From Arthrobacter sp. SO5 (lineage in GTDB: Bacteria; Actinomycetota; Actinomycetes; Actinomycetales; Micrococcaceae), in contig NZ_MQTQ01000001.1 of NCBI RefSeq assembly GCF_020532805.1, positions 1-50,819 on the forward strand: 50,819 bases of DNA, read 5' to 3'. Of the stretch, positions 30,553 through 39,671 are shown piece after piece. Position 1 is the first letter of the stretch. Every line of letters begins with the position of its first letter. The position numbers and the translations under genes were made by a program. Below the pieces are notes generated by a model. It searched no databases. It saw nothing but the letters and a program-made list of their open reading frames with translations, and was not told the origin of the DNA.

Positions 30553-30760
30553 TGCGTCAACTGATCGAAGAATCCGAAATTTGCCATTCACGGCAATTCG
30601 GCGCCCTAGCCCCGTCAGCCAGAGCTTGGCCGCGAAATTTCAGGGCCAGAGACAGAACCTCGCCATCGAAAACAACGTGAATTGGCTGTTTTGTGAAGTT
30701 TCAGGCATCCAGTTGGCCGCCACGGCCTCTCAAGGGCAGAGACCCCTACGGCGAGACTAC

Positions 30761-30795
30761 AAAAAAGTGGCCCCACTTCCAGGAAGTGGAGCCAC
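30761..30795 (-). terminator. Rho-independent terminator of trxA
   Basis: On the minus strand two 14-base arms (complements of 30782-30795 and 30767-30780) pair with one G-U and are followed by TTTTTT (30766-30761), 37 bases after the trxA stop. It closes the trx transcript at the edge of the gene-poor interval. Confidence 0.92.
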
Positions 30796-30831
30796 CGTGC
30801 ATGGACTGCGTCGAGGCACAGTCCGGCGATG

Positions 30832-31158
30832 CTAGGACAGAACGTCCGCGAATTCCTTCTCGAAGAACTGCTTCGGCCGGGCTCCAATGACGCTGCCCTT
30901 GACCTCGCCACCCTGAAACAGGTAGACGGCAGGGATTGAAGTGATGCCGTACTGGGCGGCGATGGCCGGGTTGTCGTCGACGTTTACCTTGACGACATCC
31001 ACCTTCTCGCTGTACTCGACGGAAATTTCATCAAGGATCGGTCCCAGCTTGCGGCAGGGCCCGCACCATTCCGCCCAGAAATCCACGATGACCGGCTTCT
31101 CTGATGCCAGTACATCGGCGCCGAAGCTTGCGTCTGTTACATCTTTTGCGTTGCTCAT
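30832..31158 (-). CDS. trxA: Thioredoxin
   Basis: A 108-residue cytosolic thioredoxin that reduces protein disulfides. The redox site is WAEWCGPCRK with Cys32 and Cys35; the cis-Pro loop is GITSIPAVYLF and the fold is complete. Electrons come from the thioredoxin reductase encoded 37 bases upstream on the same strand. Both are transcribed towards the origin, against the expected fork direction in this arm. Confidence 0.97.
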   Translation of the reverse strand: MSNAKDVTDASFGADVLASEKPVIVDFWAEWCGPCRKLGPILDEISVEYSEKVDVVKVNVDDNPAIAAQYGITSIPAVYLFQGGEVKGSVIGARPKQFFEKEFADVLS

Positions 31159-31195
31159 AAACCCTGTCTCTCTCTTGGTTGGTTGCTGCGCGCCC

Positions 31196-32152
31196 TTAGG
31201 CGTGGAAATCTGCGAGGTAGTGCTCGACGTCGAGAGCGGCTACACAGCCGGACCCCGAGGCGGTAATGGCTTGACGGTAGGTCGGGTCAATGACGTCTCC
31301 GGCGGCAAATACGCCCTTGATGGTGGTCCTGGATGTCCGGCCCTCAACGGCGATAGTGCCGTCGGCGGTCAGTTCCAGTTTGCCCTTGACGAGGTCCGTG
31401 CGGGGATCGTTTCCGATGGCCACGAAGACGCCGGTGACGGCCAATTCGGTCTCGGAGCCGTCGAGAAGGTTCTTCAACCGGAGGCCGGTGACCTTGTCCT
31501 GGCCGATGACGTCTTCCACACCGGTGTTCCACACGAAGCTGATCTTTTCGTGAGCCTGGGCGCGGTCGGCCATGATTTTGGAGGCACGCAGGGTGTCGCG
31601 GCGGTGCACCACGGTCACGGATTTAGCGAACTTGGTAAGGAAAAGCGCTTCCTCCATGGCTGAGTCGCCGCCACCGATGACGGCGATGTCCTGGTCCTTG
31701 AAAAAGAAACCGTCGCAGGTTGCGCACCAGCTTACGCCGTGGCCTGAAAGGCGCTTTTCATTGGGTAGGCCAAGCTCGCGGTAAGCCGAACCGGTGGAAA
31801 GAATGACGGACCGGGCGCGGAAGGTCTCCCCCGTGCCGATGGTGACGGTCTTGATGTCGCCCTCGAGGTCAAGGTCAGTGACGTCCTCAAACTGGATTTC
31901 AGTGCCGAATCGGGCAGCCTGCTTTTCGAAGTTTTCCATCAGGTCCGGACCCATGATGCCGTCGGGGAATCCCGGGTAGTTCTCGACGTCGGTGGTGTTC
32001 ATCAGCTCACCGCCGGCAGTGACGGAACCGGCCAGCATGAGCGGCTTGAGGTTCGCGCGCGCCGTGTATACCGCGGCCGTGTAGCCTGCGGGGCCGGAGC
32101 CCACGATGATGACATCACGTACTTCGGACGCGGTGTTTTCTGCGTTGCTCAC
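31196..32152 (-). CDS. trxB: Thioredoxin reductase
   Basis: An FAD and NADPH flavoenzyme of 318 residues that recycles thioredoxin. The FAD motif is [19 protein letters not shown] (13-31), the redox motif is SWCATCDG with Cys143 and Cys146, the NADPH motif is [14 protein letters not shown] and the C-terminal FAD motif is [11 protein letters not shown]. The frame remains open to 32,251, but the GTG at 32,150-32,152 gives the normal N terminus and is preceded by a purine-rich GAAGAGG site. Forms an operon with trxA. Confidence 0.96.
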   Translation of the reverse strand: MSNAENTASEVRDVIIVGSGPAGYTAAVYTARANLKPLMLAGSVTAGGELMNTTDVENYPGFPDGIMGPDLMENFEKQAARFGTEIQFEDVTDLDLEGDIKTVTIGTGETFRARSVILSTGSAYRELGLPNEKRLSGHGVSWCATCDGFFFKDQDIAVIGGGDSAMEEALFLTKFAKSVTVVHRRDTLRASKIMADRAQAHEKISFVWNTGVEDVIGQDKVTGLRLKNLLDGSETELAVTGVFVAIGNDPRTDLVKGKLELTADGTIAVEGRTSRTTIKGVFAAGDVIDPTYRQAITASGSGCVAALDVEHYLADFHA

Positions 32153-32327
32153 TGGACGGTGAACCTCTTCCTTTGTCGCTGGACCTGCCTGAGTGGCCGG
32201 CCACATGGCACAACTAATACTGGGGGCTGAATATTCCGGTCGAGCCGGCAACCACAGGATGACGCCGCGCCCCGGCCCACCGTCCGGGCTGCGTCAAATA
32301 ACGGGCAGAGCCGTGGTTGACGCGGAG

Positions 32328-33914
32328 CTATTGGACCTTGATCTCGGCCAGCCGCAGACCGAATCCGTAGCGGGTCTTTGGTGCTGCGAGCTTGGGAAGG
32401 GTCTTGATGGAGACGATCACGTACTGGGCGGTGACCGGTTCCTGCAACGGCATCGTCAGATCCGGGGAGGTAAAACTGTTGTTTCCCACGGGCTTGGCAC
32501 CGTCGAGGGAAGGCCGGTCGTTGGTGAAGACGCTGATGCTTCCGCCGGATGCTCCCAGCTGGCCCAGGGTGACCGAGGAGACCTTGGCGGGGCTCTTCAG
32601 CTTAATCACGAGCGGAACCTCGGTGGCGAGGCCGCCCCAGTTGTCCGAGGCGAATTCCATGTCCGACCAGTAGCTGGCGCCGTTGCCGTCAAAGGTCTTG
32701 ACGAGGTCGCCGTCGTAGGTCGCCGCAAAGTCGAAGTTTCCCAGCCTGGTCACTCCTTCAATGGCCGGAGGGCCTGCAGCGGGGGCTGAGCTGGCGCTCC
32801 CTGTCGGTTCCGCCGACGTCGGGACGGGGGTGCTCGCGGCGGTGGTTCCACCGGCCTTGGACTGGGGGCTGCTCTTGAAGAGGCCGCCCAAATTGGTCAC
32901 GGCAAGGATCAGGCCAACCACCAGGACTGCGGCCAGCAACCCGCCTACCAGCCAGCGCATGGAGCGGGGTTCGCGCGGCGGTTCCTCGTCCTTGTCGTAG
33001 TACTCGTCGTCCGCCGCCGTCGACTCGTTGTTCCGGGCGGAAGTCGGGAAGAACCCGGGCCTGCGGTCGCCGGAACCCCGGCCGGCGGCAGCTGCACCGG
33101 CATATTCGGGTGCATGTCCCTGGCGGCTGCCCCCACGCTCCTCCGGACTGTCATAGTCGTCGTCGGCCCACAGGGACACCTTCGGGGTCTCGGGGGTTTG
33201 CGTGGACGGTCCGGCTCCACGGGCGGAAGCGCCGCTGTTCACAGCTTCGCCCTGGACCGGCTGGGATGCCGTCACACGCGCGGTGGCCTCCTGCGGTGCC
33301 GTATCCGGAGAAGTCGACGAGCTGGCTCCTGCTGCGCCCACAGCCGTTCCCGCTCCGGCGCCAGCGGCAGCGCCAGCTCCAGCAGCCGGTGCCGCAGCCG
33401 GACGCGTCGGAACCCGCGACGGCGAAGAAGGCGTGCCACCGGGCGCCGGGGAGGCAGGGGCCCGGGTCGGTTCGTAGTTGATGAACTCGGCGTCGCCTTC
33501 CTCGTCGTCATAGAGGCCGTCGTACGTTTCGGGTTCCTTGGAACGCACCTGCCCGAAGATCTCGCTGCCGAGCGTGTCCGTGAAGAAGGGCTCCACATAA
33601 GGCGGGTTGGAAGACACCACGAGGTCCAGCAAGTCAGCTGCCGAGGCATGGTTGGTGATGAGGTACGTCGTGGAGTCGCTGACGCCGAGGTCAAGGATCT
33701 GCACGGTGCCCGGACGCGCGCCGGTGGCCACCTCGCGGGCACTCTGGGCTACTTGATCGGCATTGCCGGGACCGGCTACAAGGATGCTGACAGCGCGGTT
33801 CAGTACCTGGTCCACGCCGTCCAGCACCAGATCCTGGTCATGCGAGGTCAGTACTGTGGCAGTGACCTTATAGCGGCCACCAAGTACTGCTCCGACATCG
33901 ATCGGGTGGGACAC
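32328..33914 (-). CDS. Single-pass membrane protein with degenerate kinase N-lobe and discoidin-like external domain
   Basis: A 528-residue protein in three parts. Residues 1-130 resemble the N-lobe of a Ser/Thr kinase (LGGRYKVTATVL, SAREVATGARPGTVQILDLGV, TTYLITNHASAADLLDLV) but lack the glycine-rich loop, a convincing ATP-binding Lys, and the whole catalytic lobe. Residues 140-315 are an Ala/Pro/Gly/Ser-rich linker. A membrane span at about 319-343 follows the basic EPRSMRW, and the C-terminal 130 residues form a beta-rich, discoidin-like module. In M. tuberculosis a pseudokinase and a similar external domain are fused to MurJ (MviN). Here the gene lies next to murJ, separate and cut back to an N-lobe. 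AGGAGGAG precedes the GTG start. I infer a MurJ-linked regulator; binding partners are unknown. Confidence 0.65.
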   Translation of the reverse strand: MSHPIDVGAVLGGRYKVTATVLTSHDQDLVLDGVDQVLNRAVSILVAGPGNADQVAQSAREVATGARPGTVQILDLGVSDSTTYLITNHASAADLLDLVVSSNPPYVEPFFTDTLGSEIFGQVRSKEPETYDGLYDDEEGDAEFINYEPTRAPASPAPGGTPSSPSRVPTRPAAAPAAGAGAAAGAGAGTAVGAAGASSSTSPDTAPQEATARVTASQPVQGEAVNSGASARGAGPSTQTPETPKVSLWADDDYDSPEERGGSRQGHAPEYAGAAAAGRGSGDRRPGFFPTSARNNESTAADDEYYDKDEEPPREPRSMRWLVGGLLAAVLVVGLILAVTNLGGLFKSSPQSKAGGTTAASTPVPTSAEPTGSASSAPAAGPPAIEGVTRLGNFDFAATYDGDLVKTFDGNGASYWSDMEFASDNWGGLATEVPLVIKLKSPAKVSSVTLGQLGASGGSISVFTNDRPSLDGAKPVGNNSFTSPDLTMPLQEPVTAQYVIVSIKTLPKLAAPKTRYGFGLRLAEIKVQ

Positions 33915-34084
33915 GGGCTCCTCCTAGACTGTCCGGGGGCTGCCGAGCCGATCACTTCATGAGTGACCGCAGGTCCCCGGAAAAGCCGGTTGACCGCTGG
34001 TCTGCAACTCCCCTTGTTAGTATCCGATCGTAGCCGATGCGGTGTCACTGCTGCGGAAGCACGGCGCCGTGAACCGGGCGGACG

Positions 34085-36169
34085 TTACTTTTTCTTCTTA
34101 CGGCCGAACGGGAAGTACGGATTCTGCCCCACCGGGCCCTGATACGTGCGGCGTCCCGGCAATGGAACGTCCACGCGGCCCAGACCCCCCTGGGCCGTGC
34201 TCGGCACTTCCTCGTCCGGGAGGTAGCCGCCCTCCGGTCCATTGCCACTGTCGGCATATTCATCCCGCAGGCCAAGGTCCGGACCGGCGCGGAAGGAGGC
34301 GGCATCGAATTCGCCGGAAATTCTGGGAATCAGTCCCGTATCCACCGAGACGGTGGCACGTTCCGGGCGCATACGTCCGGCTGCGGCATCTTCGGGACGG
34401 GTACCGGCGTGAACCTCAGCATCCCCGCCGCCGTCGGGCCCGGCGTCCTTGCCGCGGCGGAGCCGGCCGAGCAGAGGCTGCAGCAGATCCTGCAGCTCAG
34501 TCACCCGGAAAAGCTTCAGCAACAGCACGTAGACGGCCAGCATAACCGGGCCGGCGACGACGATCGTCACCAGTGCGGCGATCGGGGTGCTCCAGGCGAA
34601 GCCGTCCGGATTGTAGCCCCCCAACAGCCATAGCGCCCCGGCCCCGGCGAGGGCCGACCCCAGGGCCGCATAGCCCATGCCGATGTAAGAGTTCGCGATG
34701 CGGGGACCGTCCAGATGGCCCAGGAGGCGGCGCAGGAAGACCGCGCTGACAATCACGGACAGGATGTTGCCGCCGGTGTAGAGGGCGGCGATCGCGAAGA
34801 TGATCTGGTCGAAGGGCAGGAACTGGATCATGAACGCCGCGACGACGTTGACCAGGGCCAGCACCAGTTGGATGAAGAAGGGGGTCCGGGCGTCCTCGTT
34901 GGCGTAGAACACGCGGGACATCATGAAGTTGGCACTCATGAACGGGGTACTGAGGGCCAGGATGGTCAGCGTCTGGGCCAGCATGACGCCGTCCTGGCGC
35001 ACCCCGCCGGAGAAGAACATGCCCAGCGGTCCGGCCAGCGCGAACAGTGCCAGGGCACCGAAAACCGTGGCCACCGCCATGGTCCGCAGCCCGTGGGAGA
35101 GCGCGTTGCGCAGGGCCGCCTTGTCTCCATCCTGGGAGGCCCGGGTCATCCGGTTGAACAGCACGGTGGCCAGGGACAGCGCAATGATGGAATGCGGCAG
35201 CAGGTACAGCTGGCTGGCCACCTCCAGCACGGCGTTGCCCGGAAGCGCCGCGGCGCCCGGATCTCCGGCTTGTTCGAGGCGGAGCCGTTCCGCGCCCGGA
35301 ATCGTGGCGATGCGCATGACGTAAAGGAAGGCCAGCTGCCCGACGGCGGCCGTGGCCAGGGTCCAGACGCTCAGCTTGGCGGCATGACCCAGTCCCACGC
35401 CGCGCCAGCCGAAGCGCGGCCGCAGTCCCAGCCGGAGCCTGAACACCGGAACCAGCAGGATGGCGGTCTGGGCGATGACGCCGATGGTGGAGAACCCGGC
35501 CACCAGGAAGGTCTGGAACGAATCCCAGCTTTCGATCGTGTGCGGATTAGCCGCGTTGGCTCCCATGATGCCGATGAACATGCCGAGGCCGGCGATCGCC
35601 ACTATATTGTTCAGGATCGGAGCCCACATCGCGGGGCCGAAGGCGCCGTGGGCGTTCAGCACTTGGGTCAGCAGGGCATAGAGGCCATAAAAGAAGATCT
35701 GGGGCAGGCACCAGAACGCGAAGGACACAGCCAACGCCTTCTGCTGGGGCGAGTAGCCCTGCGTTGTCAGTTCAATGACCCACGGTGCCAGCAATGTCAC
35801 CAGGAGCGTGAGGACAACGAGCACCAGCACCGCCAGGGTCAGGAGCCGGCTGATGTAGTCCGCTCCCCTGTCCGGCGCCTTGCTGGCCTTGATGATCTGG
35901 GGCACCAGGACCGCATTGAACACGCCGCCCGCCACCAGCAGGAAAATCAGGTTCGGCAGGTTGTTCGCGTTGATGAAGGTGTCGTTGACAGTGGAGCCCA
36001 GGCCCAGGGCAGCCGCCAGCATCCAGGTCTTGCCGAAGCCCAAAAAGCGCGACACGAGCGTACCCGCGGCCATGATGGCGCTGGAGCGGGCCTCTCCGGA
36101 TTGGACGGCCGTGGAATCGGCGGGGCCGGAGTGCGCTGGGGTGGGTTTGGCAGATGACATCGTCTTCAT
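34085..36169 (-). CDS. murJ: Lipid II flippase MurJ, with C-terminal cytosolic tail
   Basis: A MviN/MurJ family flippase that moves lipid II across the membrane for peptidoglycan synthesis. About fourteen membrane spans cover residues 30-545, with family segments RFLGFGKTWMLAAALGLG and NDTFINANNLPNLIF. The last 130 residues are polar and end in GRKKKK; they replace the pseudokinase part that mycobacterial MviN carries. Three starts are possible: TTG at 36,190, ATG at 36,169 and ATG at 36,160; GGTGAG lies just ahead of the middle one, which I use (694 residues). The degenerate-kinase gene follows 170 bases later, probably on the same transcript. Confidence 0.92.
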   Translation of the reverse strand: MKTMSSAKPTPAHSGPADSTAVQSGEARSSAIMAAGTLVSRFLGFGKTWMLAAALGLGSTVNDTFINANNLPNLIFLLVAGGVFNAVLVPQIIKASKAPDRGADYISRLLTLAVLVLVVLTLLVTLLAPWVIELTTQGYSPQQKALAVSFAFWCLPQIFFYGLYALLTQVLNAHGAFGPAMWAPILNNIVAIAGLGMFIGIMGANAANPHTIESWDSFQTFLVAGFSTIGVIAQTAILLVPVFRLRLGLRPRFGWRGVGLGHAAKLSVWTLATAAVGQLAFLYVMRIATIPGAERLRLEQAGDPGAAALPGNAVLEVASQLYLLPHSIIALSLATVLFNRMTRASQDGDKAALRNALSHGLRTMAVATVFGALALFALAGPLGMFFSGGVRQDGVMLAQTLTILALSTPFMSANFMMSRVFYANEDARTPFFIQLVLALVNVVAAFMIQFLPFDQIIFAIAALYTGGNILSVIVSAVFLRRLLGHLDGPRIANSYIGMGYAALGSALAGAGALWLLGGYNPDGFAWSTPIAALVTIVVAGPVMLAVYVLLLKLFRVTELQDLLQPLLGRLRRGKDAGPDGGGDAEVHAGTRPEDAAAGRMRPERATVSVDTGLIPRISGEFDAASFRAGPDLGLRDEYADSGNGPEGGYLPDEEVPSTAQGGLGRVDVPLPGRRTYQGPVGQNPYFPFGRKKKK

Positions 36170-36232
36170 CGTCTCACCCGGGCAGGGCAAAAGGGGTAAT
36201 CCGCGGCCGGTTATGGCCGGTTCCCTGTGCCC

Positions 36233-36781
36233 TCAACGGGTTCCCGGCAGGACATCCTTGGCGAGATCGGCGATGCGGCGCTCGTTGGGGAAAGAGAGCT
36301 TGCGGGCCAGTTCATGGATGGGAATCCAGGCGACGTCGACGGCTTCCTTGTCCGGATCATTTTCAATGGTCAGCCCTCCTCCCGTGGCCTGCAGGAGGTA
36401 GTGGTGGACGGTCTTGTGGACCCGGTGCCCGCTGACAGTGAACCAGTAGTCGATGCTCCCGAGCGGGGCGAGGATCTTGCCTTCGATGCCCGTTTCCTCC
36501 GCGATTTCGCGCACGGCTGCTTCCTCATTGCTTTCTTCGCCTTCGGGATGGCCCTTCGGCAGGCACCATTCCAGGCGTCCTCCCCGGTTAAGGCGGGCGA
36601 TGATCGCAACCCGGAGTTCGGCGTCGGACGTGTCCACCACGACGCCGCCTGCGGAGACCTCCTCGACCGTGGGCAGGGAGGCCTGTCCCGAGTGCTGGAC
36701 GGGCGCAACATTGGCACCGATTGCCGAAGGCAACGGTGCGTTTGTCCTCCTGCCGGGAGCGCTCGGTACGGGATGGGCCAT
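36233..36781 (-). CDS. NUDIX hydrolase
   Basis: A 182-residue NUDIX protein. The Nudix box is complete: GHPEGEESNEEAAVREIAEETGI fits G-x5-E-x7-REUxEExGU, giving magnesium-dependent cleavage of a nucleoside diphosphate linked to another moiety; I give its position as about residues 77-99. The substrate is not predictable. The ATG at 36,779-36,781 has TAGAGT (36789-36794, minus strand) ending seven bases upstream, which suggests a leaderless mRNA. It is divergent from cca and lies 63 bases before murJ; mycobacteria have the same neighbour order (MutT4 / MviN / PcnA). Confidence 0.9.
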   Translation of the reverse strand: MAHPVPSAPGRRTNAPLPSAIGANVAPVQHSGQASLPTVEEVSAGGVVVDTSDAELRVAIIARLNRGGRLEWCLPKGHPEGEESNEEAAVREIAEETGIEGKILAPLGSIDYWFTVSGHRVHKTVHHYLLQATGGGLTIENDPDKEAVDVAWIPIHELARKLSFPNERRIADLAKDVLPGTR

Positions 36782-36965
36782 GAAGTCCACTCTAACGACT
36801 CTTGTCCGCAGTTGATGACCTAAACATGACAGGAAAGTGGACGGCGGGGAAAGTCGATTGCTGCCGTTGCGGGCCCGCGCGTCCACCGGCTCCGCATCGA
36901 GGAGGGCCACTGTGCGGGATCTGCCGGGATTTCTGCCGGGCTTGAGAAACTATGCTTAAGGGACC

Positions 36966-38435
36966 ATGGCGCATCCACATCACAAGACTGACCCGCACAC
37001 TGTTGATTTCCAGGTGGACCCGGTGGTCCTGGAGCTCGGACAGCGGTTCGTCGACGCCGGGCATGAGCTCTCGCTGGTAGGCGGGCCTGTGCGTGACCTT
37101 TTCCTTGGCCGGATATCCCCCGACCTTGACTTCACCACCGACGCCACCCCCGGCCAGACCGTTGCACTCATCAAAAAGTGGGCTGATAACTACTGGGAGA
37201 TCGGGCGCGCCTTCGGCACCATCGGGATGCGCAAGGCGGGCTTCCAGATCGAAATCACCACCTACCGCGCCGAGGCCTACGATCCCGACTCCCGCAAACC
37301 GGTGGTGGCGTTCGGGCATTCCCTGACGGATGACCTCCTCCGGCGTGACTTCACCATCAACGCGATGGCGCTGCGCCTTCCGACGCTGGAGCTCGTGGAC
37401 CCGTTCGGCGGCGTCCGGGACCTGCACGCGTCGATGCTGGCCACCCCCGGGGCTCCCGAGGCGTCCTTTTCCGACGACCCGCTCCGGATGATGCGCGCCG
37501 CCCGCTTCGCCGCCCAGCTGGGCGTGACGGTGAGGCCTGACGTCCGCGCCGCCATGACCAGCATGGCTGAACGCATCACCATGATTTCAGCCGAGCGCGT
37601 GCGTGAGGAGCTGGTCAAGCTCATCTGCGCCGCCGGGCCCCGGGAAGGCGTCGATTTGCTCGTGGACACCGGTCTGGCCGAGTTCGTCCTGCCCGAGGTA
37701 GCCGCGCTGCGTCTTGAATCGGATGAACACCACCGCCACAAGGACGTCTACCAGCACTCGCTCCAGGTCCTGGAGCAGGCAGCGTCCCTGGAGACTGACG
37801 CCGACGGCGCCGTGCCCGGCCCGGACTTTGTGCTGCGGTTCGCCGCACTGATGCACGACGTCGGAAAACCTGCCACCCGCCGTTTCGAGTCCGGCGGCGC
37901 CGTGACCTTCCGGCACCACGACATGGTTGGCGCCAAGCTGACCACCAAGCGGATGAAGGCGCTCCGCTTCGACAACGACACCATCAAGGCCGTGGCCAAG
38001 CTCGTGGAGCTGCACATGCGGTTCTACGGTTACGGCGATGCGGGCTGGAGCGATTCCGCCGTCCGCCGGTATGTCACCGACGCGGGGCCGCTCCTGGACC
38101 GGCTGCACCGGCTGACCCGGTCCGATGTCACCACCCGGAACCAGCGCAAGGCTGAGCGCCTCGCATTCGCCTATGACGACCTTGAGACCAGGATCGCGGC
38201 GCTGCGCGAGCAGGAATCCCTCGAGGCGGTCCGCCCCGATCTCGACGGTGGCAAGATCATGGAGCTGCTGGGGCTGAAGCCCGGCCCCGTCGTGGGACGC
38301 GCCTACAAGTTCCTGCTTGAAGAGCGGATGGAACACGGGCCGCTGGATCCCGCCGTGGCCGAGGCACGGCTGCACGCGTGGTGGGCATCCCAGCCGGAGT
38401 CCGCCGTCGAACTGTCCACCACTGAGGAGTCCTAA
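36966..38435 (+). CDS. cca: CCA tRNA nucleotidyltransferase
   Basis: A class II nucleotidyltransferase of 489 residues that adds or repairs the 3' CCA of tRNAs. The head domain has LVGGPVRDLFLGR and DLDFTTDA with the metal-binding aspartates, then LLRRDFTINAMAL. The neck shows DPLRMMRAARFAAQLG, and a C-terminal HD domain (AALMHDVGKPATR) is present as in other actinobacterial members annotated as PcnA. At least one tRNA in this window (tRNA-Ile) lacks an encoded CCA and would depend on it. AAGGGA precedes the ATG; TATGCT at about 36951 may be the -10. Confidence 0.95.
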   Translation: MAHPHHKTDPHTVDFQVDPVVLELGQRFVDAGHELSLVGGPVRDLFLGRISPDLDFTTDATPGQTVALIKKWADNYWEIGRAFGTIGMRKAGFQIEITTYRAEAYDPDSRKPVVAFGHSLTDDLLRRDFTINAMALRLPTLELVDPFGGVRDLHASMLATPGAPEASFSDDPLRMMRAARFAAQLGVTVRPDVRAAMTSMAERITMISAERVREELVKLICAAGPREGVDLLVDTGLAEFVLPEVAALRLESDEHHRHKDVYQHSLQVLEQAASLETDADGAVPGPDFVLRFAALMHDVGKPATRRFESGGAVTFRHHDMVGAKLTTKRMKALRFDNDTIKAVAKLVELHMRFYGYGDAGWSDSAVRRYVTDAGPLLDRLHRLTRSDVTTRNQRKAERLAFAYDDLETRIAALREQESLEAVRPDLDGGKIMELLGLKPGPVVGRAYKFLLEERMEHGPLDPAVAEARLHAWWASQPESAVELSTTEES

Positions 38436-39020
38436 GTGATTGATGCTTCCAACAGCCCGCGTCCGCAGTTGTGGATCCTGCGGCACGGCGAAACGGAATG
38501 GTCCAAGAGCGGGCAGTACACCGGGCTCACCGACCTTCCACTCACTGTGGAGGGCGAGCAGCAGTCCGTGGAGGCACGCAAGGTGCTCGACGCCGTCGAC
38601 TTCGAACTGGTGCTGACGTCCCCCCTGCGGCGGGCGCGGCGGACCGCGGAACTTGCAGGCTTTCCCGACGCCGAGCTGGAGCCGCTGGCGGTCGAGTGGG
38701 ACTATGGCGACTATGAGGGCATCAGCTCCGACCTCATCCGCAAGGACAACCCTGAATACCTGATCTGGACCTACGGTGTGCCGAACGGTGAATCGCTCGA
38801 CGATGTTGCGGCGCGGGCGGACAAGATTGTGGCGCGCGTGCTGGAATCCGGCCTGGACAATGTCCTGGTCGTAGCTCACGGACACTTCTCCCGGATCCTG
38901 ACGGCCCGCTGGCTGGGGCTTGACGCCCATGAGGGCCGCCATTTCGTCCTGGGGACCGCCAAAGTCTGCACGCTGGGCTGGGATAAGAAGACGCCGGCAG
39001 TAGTTCGCTGGGGCCTGTGA
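38436..39020 (+). CDS. Histidine phosphatase family protein
   Basis: A 194-residue phosphoglycerate mutase-like enzyme. The phospho-accepting motif is LRHGETEWS with His17; the second catalytic histidine is in VVAHGHFSRIL (about 149). GQYTGLTDLPLT and LTSPLRRARRTAEL are usual for the branch that includes small phosphatases. The natural substrate cannot be inferred. Its GTG start directly follows the cca stop with no gap, so it is read on the same transcript. A hairpin follows at 39056-39079. Confidence 0.88.
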   Translation: MIDASNSPRPQLWILRHGETEWSKSGQYTGLTDLPLTVEGEQQSVEARKVLDAVDFELVLTSPLRRARRTAELAGFPDAELEPLAVEWDYGDYEGISSDLIRKDNPEYLIWTYGVPNGESLDDVAARADKIVARVLESGLDNVLVVAHGHFSRILTARWLGLDAHEGRHFVLGTAKVCTLGWDKKTPAVVRWGL

Positions 39021-39055
39021 ATGCGGTTTAGAAAATACTTTTAAGAAAGTTTATA

Positions 39056-39096
39056 AATGCGGTAGTCAAGTGCCGCATTCATGGTGTATTTTTATT
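39056..39096 (+). terminator. Probable terminator after the cca-phosphatase transcript
   Basis: AATGCGG (39056-39062) pairs with CCGCATT (39073-39079); a T-rich run with TATTTTTATTT starts about nine bases further on. The distance makes it an imperfect terminator. Confidence 0.5.
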
Positions 39097-39188
39097 TCTG
39101 ACCCCAGAGCGTCCTGCCGGGGTCGAGGCGCACGTCGCCCGGCCAGTCAGCCGGTGCAACGTCATAACAGAAAAGGAGGTTGGGAGAA

Positions 39189-39284
39189 ATGATTACTTTG
39201 ACTAGCGGATGGATGTATTGCATCGCCGCCACCCCGGCCTCTGCCTCTGAACCGCGCCCAAATTTTGGCCCGACTGTCTCCTGA
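39189..39284 (+). CDS. Candidate small ORF of 31 residues with strong ribosome site
   Basis: ATG at 39,189 follows AAAGGAGG (39172-39179) with a nine-base gap, one of the best ribosome sites in the window. The product begins MITLTSGWMYCIAATPASAS and ends PNFGPTVS: a short, mildly hydrophobic N-terminal half with one Cys, then a Pro-rich tail. No family is recognised. It could be a microprotein, a leader peptide or a chance site; the ribosome site is the main evidence. Confidence 0.45.
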   Translation: MITLTSGWMYCIAATPASASEPRPNFGPTVS

Positions 39285-39671
39285 CCCTTCCGCTCACGGC
39301 CTGGTTTTTGACTTAGGACCCCGAGCCACGGCGATACCGGCACTCCCCTTCCCGGGAGTCCCGTGACAGCGGCCTGACCCAGGCGGAACCACGCGGTTGC
39401 GCAGCACCCCCAAAGATCGGAACCCAGCTTCTTGTTGGGGTTGCGGCGCTCATGCGTTCAGGGGCCATCCTTTCGCTTTGCGAAATCGATTAATTAATGC
39501 CGGGCATTTTCGTGCCCAATTACGGCCTTTTCTTCCTCAATTCACAGAGGCCTTAATTGGCATGCCCAATTACTACCCGTTCCCATTAGTGCCAATGAAA
39601 GGTCCGCCGTGACTATTGGCAGAACCACAGCCCGTACACGCAGCACTCGACACCGAAGGGAGGTGACCACC

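Larger units (their letters stand above)
26633..30760. other. Gene-poor parB-trxA interval with parS and DnaA-box sites
   Basis: About 4.1 kb in which I can support no protein gene. Open frames of up to about 215 codons exist on both strands, but they lack ribosome sites and recognisable motifs, run across parS sites in all frames, and have odd Cys/Trp/Arg-rich composition. I found no rRNA or tRNA. What is visible: seven parS or parS-like sites, two pairs of DnaA boxes, a short tandem GC-rich repeat at about 27318-27405, and GCCGCAT triplication near 30244. The interval separates the parAB run from the head-on trx genes. It may be a centromere region kept for ParB loading, or decayed DNA. Confidence 0.75.
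39021..39671. other. AT-rich, structured intergenic stretch around a small ORF
   Basis: Parts of this 650-bp stretch are clearly richer in A and T than the rest of the window (39020-39100 and about 39475-39600). Visible features are a GACCCC/GGGGTC stem (39100-39124), GGGCA/TGCCC arms around a TTTTCG loop near 39504-39519, GGCCT/AGGCC arms at about 39524-39553, and GCCCAATTAC repeated at about 39514 and 39564. It carries a 31-codon ORF and the leader of a second small ORF. No known riboswitch was recognised. Confidence 0.5.

Noticed and set aside
34715..36157. A 480-codon plus-strand open frame
   Set aside because: Antisense to murJ; Gln/His/Arg-rich composition typical of shadow frames.
39300..39480. 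Possible riboswitch upstream of the small ORF at 39,672
   Set aside because: Hairpin arms are visible, but I could not match any known riboswitch consensus, so only the structured region is reported.
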